Assembly: GCA_014729055.1 (NCBI GenBank)
Contig: WJKO01000469.1
Span: 1 to 10,254 of the forward strand
DNA: 10,254 nt
Source: Promethearchaeota archaeon
GTDB taxonomy: Archaea; Asgardarchaeota; Lokiarchaeia; Sigyniarchaeales; Promethearchaeaceae
Reading direction: 5' to 3'
Shown: in pieces, positions 6,486 through 10,254 of the stretch
Layout: every line of letters starts with the position of its first letter
How positions within the stretch are numbered: the first letter of the stretch is position 1
Notes under the pieces: model-generated
Database searches by the model: none
What the model was told of the DNA's origin: nothing
Seen by the model: only the letters and a program-made list of their open reading frames with translations
Translations under genes and position numbers: made by a program

Positions 6486-8070
6486 TCAATTTCCAATAGA
6501 TTTTCTTATTCTTTTTATAAATATTCACAAATTGCTCAAACAAACAATCGTAGATTTTTCTGTGTTCTGGATTAGGTTTGAATACTTTTGAAATTTCAAT
6601 TATGTTGCTTATGTCGTTGAAATTGATATAACCCAATCCCACGGACGCCACAAATGCAGCACCACGTGCATTAGCTTGTATCGGGTTTTTTACACGCCTA
6701 ATTGTTCTATTCAAGACATCAGCGAATATCTGGCACCAAACATTACTATTTGCGCCACCACCAATTATGTTAATCGGATTCAATTCACGTTTACAGAATT
6801 TTTCAACATATTTTAACACCCATCTACTATTAAACGCAACTCCCTCAAAAACCGCCCTAATGGCATGGTCTAAGTTATGTTTTAGAGACAAATTATGAAA
6901 TCCACCCCTTACGTGATGATCTTCAATCGGAGTCCTTTCTCCATATAACCAAGGGGTAAAAATTAGGTTCTCACTTCCAGCAGGAATTTTTTCTGCAATA
7001 TCATCTAATTCACTGTATTCATGGGGTTTTGCTTCATTTGAATGATAATAAAGAATATTATCTCTAAGATAGGTAAGACACGCACCAGCGCTTTCCTGTT
7101 CATTCACAATCATATATTTCGTTGGATTTGCCGCAGGGACTGTGGCAATGTTATGAAATACGTCTGTCTTTTTGAAGGGAACATGGCAAATTACCCAACT
7201 AGAAGTCCCAATATAAATGTGAGTCTCATAGTCTTGAACTGCACCTGAACCTATGGCAGCCATATGGACATCAGAAGATCCAGAGATTACGGGCACATCC
7301 CCATTTATTCCAATCTCCTTCGCAACTTCGGGGTTTATTGTGCCAAGAATATCGGTTGATTTAATCATATCAGGTAGTTTTTCCTTATCTAATCCTAATT
7401 CTTTGATCAAGGAATCTTCATAGTGGATATTATTCAAATCTTTTATATTACATAGCCATAGTAAATGGTTAGTATCATAAGATGAAGCAAACTTACCGGT
7501 CAATCGAAGATTCATATAATCTTTAGCATCCAAGAACTTGTATGTTTTCTTATAGATTTCTGGCTTTTCTTTTTGAATAAACATAATATGCCCAATTGGT
7601 CCCTTTCCTGCTAAGCCAGGTCCACCTCCAGTTATAGGTAACCATCGTAGAAGTTTCTTTATAGAATATCCAGAGACATTAATTAACCCATGCATGGACT
7701 TCTTTACATGAGGAGAACCTCGAGAATCCATCCAACTGATTGCATTCATTAAGTGCTCTCCATTTTTATTAACCGGAACAGTACAACTCCATTGACTTGA
7801 AACACAGATTCCAACAATATTGGTCTCATCAATAATACTCTTTGAAACCAAACGCTTTGCACTTTTTTGAAACGCATTCCACCATTCATCTGGATTCTGT
7901 TCTGCTCCATCATCTCCGATGAGATATAAAGGCGTTTTTTCGAATTCCCACCCTAGTACATCTCCATAAACTGATACAATGGCTGTCTTCACTCCACTTG
8001 TCCCATGATCCACTGCTATGACGCATTTCTTAGCTTTTTTATTCATTTTCAATTTCAACTTCAATTTCAT
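6475..8070 (-). CDS. FGGY-family carbohydrate kinase, xylulokinase-like
   Basis: A cytosolic enzyme predicted to phosphorylate a sugar, probably a ketose such as xylulose or rhamnulose, with ATP. In numbering from TTG 8079 (534 aa): the N-terminal actin-like domain has the phosphate loop DHGTSGVKTA (24-33) and WMDSR (116-120), a sugar-site motif typical of xylulokinases. The catalytic base is probably D270 in SGSSDVHMAA, followed by YIGTSSW (289-295). The second domain has GERTPIEDHHVRGGF and the FGGY signature around 439-475 (IIGGGANSNVW, then NPIQANARGAAF). Length is normal for the family. Start candidates are TTG 8079, ATG 8070 and ATG 8046; none has a clear Shine-Dalgarno. Starts before 8046 would add a Lys-Leu repeat from a hexamer microsatellite, so 8046 is biochemically plausible. 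It begins 24 bases or less after the rhamnosidase stop on the same strand, suggesting one operon. Substrate choice within FGGY cannot be read reliably. Confidence 0.92.
   Translation of the reverse strand: MKLKLKLKMNKKAKKCVIAVDHGTSGVKTAIVSVYGDVLGWEFEKTPLYLIGDDGAEQNPDEWWNAFQKSAKRLVSKSIIDETNIVGICVSSQWSCTVPVNKNGEHLMNAISWMDSRGSPHVKKSMHGLINVSGYSIKKLLRWLPITGGGPGLAGKGPIGHIMFIQKEKPEIYKKTYKFLDAKDYMNLRLTGKFASSYDTNHLLWLCNIKDLNNIHYEDSLIKELGLDKEKLPDMIKSTDILGTINPEVAKEIGINGDVPVISGSSDVHMAAIGSGAVQDYETHIYIGTSSWVICHVPFKKTDVFHNIATVPAANPTKYMIVNEQESAGACLTYLRDNILYYHSNEAKPHEYSELDDIAEKIPAGSENLIFTPWLYGERTPIEDHHVRGGFHNLSLKHNLDHAIRAVFEGVAFNSRWVLKYVEKFCKRELNPINIIGGGANSNVWCQIFADVLNRTIRRVKNPIQANARGAAFVASVGLGYINFNDISNIIEISKVFKPNPEHRKIYDCLFEQFVNIYKKNKKIYWKLNKR
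8046..8069 (-). repeat. Hexamer microsatellite at the kinase start
   Basis: Four near-identical 6-base units (+ strand TTTTCA, ATTTCA, ACTTCA, ATTTCA) are read on the - strand as alternating Lys and Leu codons between ATG 8070 and ATG 8046. Copy changes keep frame, and each unit offers a TTG, so the repeat mainly varies start choice or N-terminal length. Confidence 0.6.
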
Positions 8071-8094
8071 CTTTAGCAATACTTAATAGAACCA

Positions 8095-10254
8095 CTAATA
8101 ATGGAATTCTACCCGATTATCCATGTTTTCATCTGACTCTAAACAGATTTTATCTTGTGGGGAGCGTTTATTAATTTTTGGAGGAATAATTTCTACTTTC
8201 ACGGATTCGGGAACGGAATATTCTAAAATGAACTTCTTTTCTTGGGCATTGAATTTCCAATTAATTTTTACGCTTCCTTTTATAGTGGGGATAATGACTT
8301 TTACATAACTCAAACCCATTAAATGAGGTTCAATCTTTATGTGTGTTGCACCCGGCTTCATTATTTTAAAACCCGCGCAATGTTTTATTAAATCAAAAGC
8401 AGGCGTTGCTGCCCAAGCGTGACAAAGAGATCCCGCATCAGACCATGTTTCCCAAATGGATGTAGCACCCATTTCAATCATTTTTACCCATCCATCTTGA
8501 ATATATCGTTCGATGAGATCATATCTATTTACCTTTGCAAACATTTGGTTTACATGATGCATGAAGAATGGTTCTGCCATTATTACATGTTTCTCAGGAT
8601 CAAGTGGTGCTGGACACTGATTCGTGAAAATTGGCTCTCGATTTTTCACGTATATCTCAGAGTAAGGTTTATCGAAAACATTTTCGATAATTAATTTTAT
8701 TTGTTGTGCCGAACAAAGATCTGATAATATAGCTAATGCGTTGGTGTGAAAGGATATTTTTTTGCTTTTATCAACTATTTCACCATGAGTATCGATTCGG
8801 ACAGCATCAATATAGGCATTTCTTTGCGAGTTCCATAGATATTTCGCAAAGTTCGCTTTAATTCTACTTTTAATTGGTTTAAATCTTGAAACTGCGTCCT
8901 CAAAAGTCGTGCCCTTACTGAGTTCAATAACTTCACATAGAACACGATAAAGTTGTGCATTTAAAACACCATTAATGCCCCATTTGTCATTATCACTCCA
9001 ATCGATGAAAATCCAATGCGGGATTTCATTTAATAGACCAGAATTATCATCAATATATTGGATAAACCAACGAATTGCAATGATAACATAGGGCATTAAC
9101 TCTTCTACAAGTTCATTATCACCCGTATACCAATAATATTCATAGAGCGTGGAGATCCAATATAATGTATAGTCAGGAATCAATGTTCCGTGGATCTCAT
9201 GATCTCCAGGAGTTGCCATTTGGCATAGGCCGTCTCCGCGTTGACTTTGAGCTACTTGACGTAAAAGTTTATGCACAAGTGGAATATCTCCGTATGTCAT
9301 CAAATTGACTAATACTTCGACATAAGCATCACCGACCCACTGTCGTTGTTCACGGCTAGGGCAATCTTCGTATCCATCGTGCATACAATTCCTCAAAGTC
9401 CATTTACAAGCGTTATACAACTTATTAATAGACGTCTGATCGCTTTGAAACATTCCTACCTCTTTAAGGGGATAAAGATAAAGATTAATTCCTACATTAT
9501 TAATTTTAATGCTGGTTTTTTCAAGATGTTTACGTTTTTGACTCTCTGGTGCGGAAATATTCATTTGAATGTAGCGTAATCCATACCAATGGAATAATTC
9601 ATGCTTATTTGTTCCCTTTCTGGCAATATATCTTCCCCCGTATTTTTGATGATAAGGTTGATATTTTGGTCTCGGATATTCCATATTATCATCTAATTTT
9701 TCCCCCCAACCCAGATCTACTATAATATCCTCTCGATCACATTCTATATCGAAAAATATAAAGCCAGAAACTTCTTTTCCCATGTCAAATACGCAACCCA
9801 TCGGCGAATCTCCAACGTCAAATTCGATAGAATGATGTTGATTCCATTTTTCCGTTAGTTCAGTATTATTTGTTTTAAAATTGGAAAATGCAAGCTGCAT
9901 AAAGAAATCTATTGGTTCTTCTCCTTCTTCCTCTGCATCTTTAAAGTCCTCTTCGTTAAAATAAGGTTCAACTTTTCCCGCTTGCACCATCGTTTCGGCG
10001 ACCATTTTTTCCTCGGACAATCTTGGTATATCACATTTTACGAGTAACGGTTGTTCATTACGTTCATTGATGACTTTGGTATGGTTCCATTCACTACCAG
10101 AATCATTATAATCAATATCAAGCCACTCATCTGGCCATTTATTCCTATTAAAAATCTCTAAAAATGGTAGACCAACCCAATTTCTAAGCAGCGTATGCTT
10201 CCATGCATTGCAGATATACCCGCGTGTTTGCTTATTACTAGAAATGGTTAAAGA
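8095..10254 (-). CDS. GH78 alpha-L-rhamnosidase (5'-partial)
   Basis: A glycoside hydrolase predicted to release terminal alpha-L-rhamnose by an inverting mechanism. The frame is open from the TAG at 8095 to the window edge, so the TTG at 10020 is not the start; 78 further residues precede it and 719 residues are visible. Those 78 residues fit the family's N-terminal domain (EWLDIDYNDSGSEW, then QPLLVKCDIPRLSEE). The middle part has the beta-sandwich segments seen in GH78 (FDMGKEVSGFIFFDI, HWYGLRYIQM). The (alpha/alpha)6 barrel follows, with EDCPSREQRQWVGDAYVE giving D297, E302 and D309, the same 5- and 7-residue spacing as D567/E572/D579 of Bacillus RhaB, and E602 in SIWETWSD matching the late conserved Glu (E841). 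A beta-sandwich C-terminal domain (GATHIKIEPHL...) ends the protein. Any signal peptide lies outside the window. It is the first visible gene of an apparent operon with the kinase. Confidence 0.95.
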   Translation of the reverse strand, partial: SLTISSNKQTRGYICNAWKHTLLRNWVGLPFLEIFNRNKWPDEWLDIDYNDSGSEWNHTKVINERNEQPLLVKCDIPRLSEEKMVAETMVQAGKVEPYFNEEDFKDAEEEGEEPIDFFMQLAFSNFKTNNTELTEKWNQHHSIEFDVGDSPMGCVFDMGKEVSGFIFFDIECDREDIIVDLGWGEKLDDNMEYPRPKYQPYHQKYGGRYIARKGTNKHELFHWYGLRYIQMNISAPESQKRKHLEKTSIKINNVGINLYLYPLKEVGMFQSDQTSINKLYNACKWTLRNCMHDGYEDCPSREQRQWVGDAYVEVLVNLMTYGDIPLVHKLLRQVAQSQRGDGLCQMATPGDHEIHGTLIPDYTLYWISTLYEYYWYTGDNELVEELMPYVIIAIRWFIQYIDDNSGLLNEIPHWIFIDWSDNDKWGINGVLNAQLYRVLCEVIELSKGTTFEDAVSRFKPIKSRIKANFAKYLWNSQRNAYIDAVRIDTHGEIVDKSKKISFHTNALAILSDLCSAQQIKLIIENVFDKPYSEIYVKNREPIFTNQCPAPLDPEKHVIMAEPFFMHHVNQMFAKVNRYDLIERYIQDGWVKMIEMGATSIWETWSDAGSLCHAWAATPAFDLIKHCAGFKIMKPGATHIKIEPHLMGLSYVKVIIPTIKGSVKINWKFNAQEKKFILEYSVPESVKVEIIPPKINKRSPQDKICLESDENMDNRVEFHY

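Noticed and set aside
7042..7248. Small + strand open frame inside the kinase
   Set aside because: It is antisense to conserved FGGY kinase sequence and has no independent support.
8046..8069. Short tandem units considered as a CRISPR-like array
   Set aside because: Units are six bases with no spacers, which is a microsatellite and not a CRISPR array.
8419..8694. 91-codon + strand open frame inside the rhamnosidase
   Set aside because: It is antisense to the conserved C-terminal part of the GH78 barrel, including the catalytic Glu; it is a shadow frame.
10018..10020. TTG at 10020 as the start of the rhamnosidase
   Set aside because: The frame stays open to 10254 and the extra 78 residues match the GH78 N-terminal domain (WLDIDYNDSGSEW, PLLVKCDIPRL).
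1..10254. tRNA, rRNA, insertion sequence or phage features
   Set aside because: No cloverleaf, rRNA core, transposase motif or terminal inverted repeats were seen; nearly all DNA is accounted for by seven protein genes.

Overview
The window is strongly AT-rich, densely coded on both strands and uses TTG as well as ATG starts. It most likely comes from an Asgard archaeon (Lokiarchaeia-like). Supporting signs are a longin-type domain with the 'LSGFISAISQF' core common in Asgard longin/roadblock proteins, a membrane-anchored protein with many N-glycosylation sequons and LEA14/WHy-like repeats, archaeal TATA-like elements, and apparently leaderless or short-leader genes. This assignment is inference; there is no rRNA or marker gene here.

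Left part (1-3628, all + strand). First comes the 3' part of a longin-domain protein whose reading frame is open to the window edge; its C-terminal half is an alpha/beta plus helical module that may be related to the longin-DENN (folliculin-like) architecture. Next is a protein of the zinc-dependent phospholipase C / S1-P1 nuclease superfamily without a signal peptide. Last is a type II single-pass membrane protein with a short cytoplasmic tail carrying a duplicated 'hhLxEIP' motif and an outer part made of three LEA14/WHy-like beta repeats. The three look like cell-envelope, lipid or membrane-traffic functions, but the sequence does not show that they work together.

Right part (3667-10254) is a carbohydrate / sulfate-ester island: two formylglycine-type sulfatases read divergently from a ~100-bp promoter region containing an inverted repeat; an FGGY sugar kinase converging on the second sulfatase; and, upstream of the kinase in the same direction, a GH78 alpha-L-rhamnosidase with every catalytic acid residue in place. 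The rhamnosidase frame is open to the right window edge, so its true start lies outside. The simplest reading is use of sulfated, rhamnose-containing glycans (ulvan- or rhamnan-like, or sulfated exopolysaccharide): desulfation, rhamnose release and sugar phosphorylation. Neither sulfatase has a signal peptide, so this chemistry would be cytoplasmic on imported oligosaccharides.

No RNA genes, CRISPR arrays, insertion sequences or attachment sites were seen. All complete intergenic gaps are about 100 bp or shorter.
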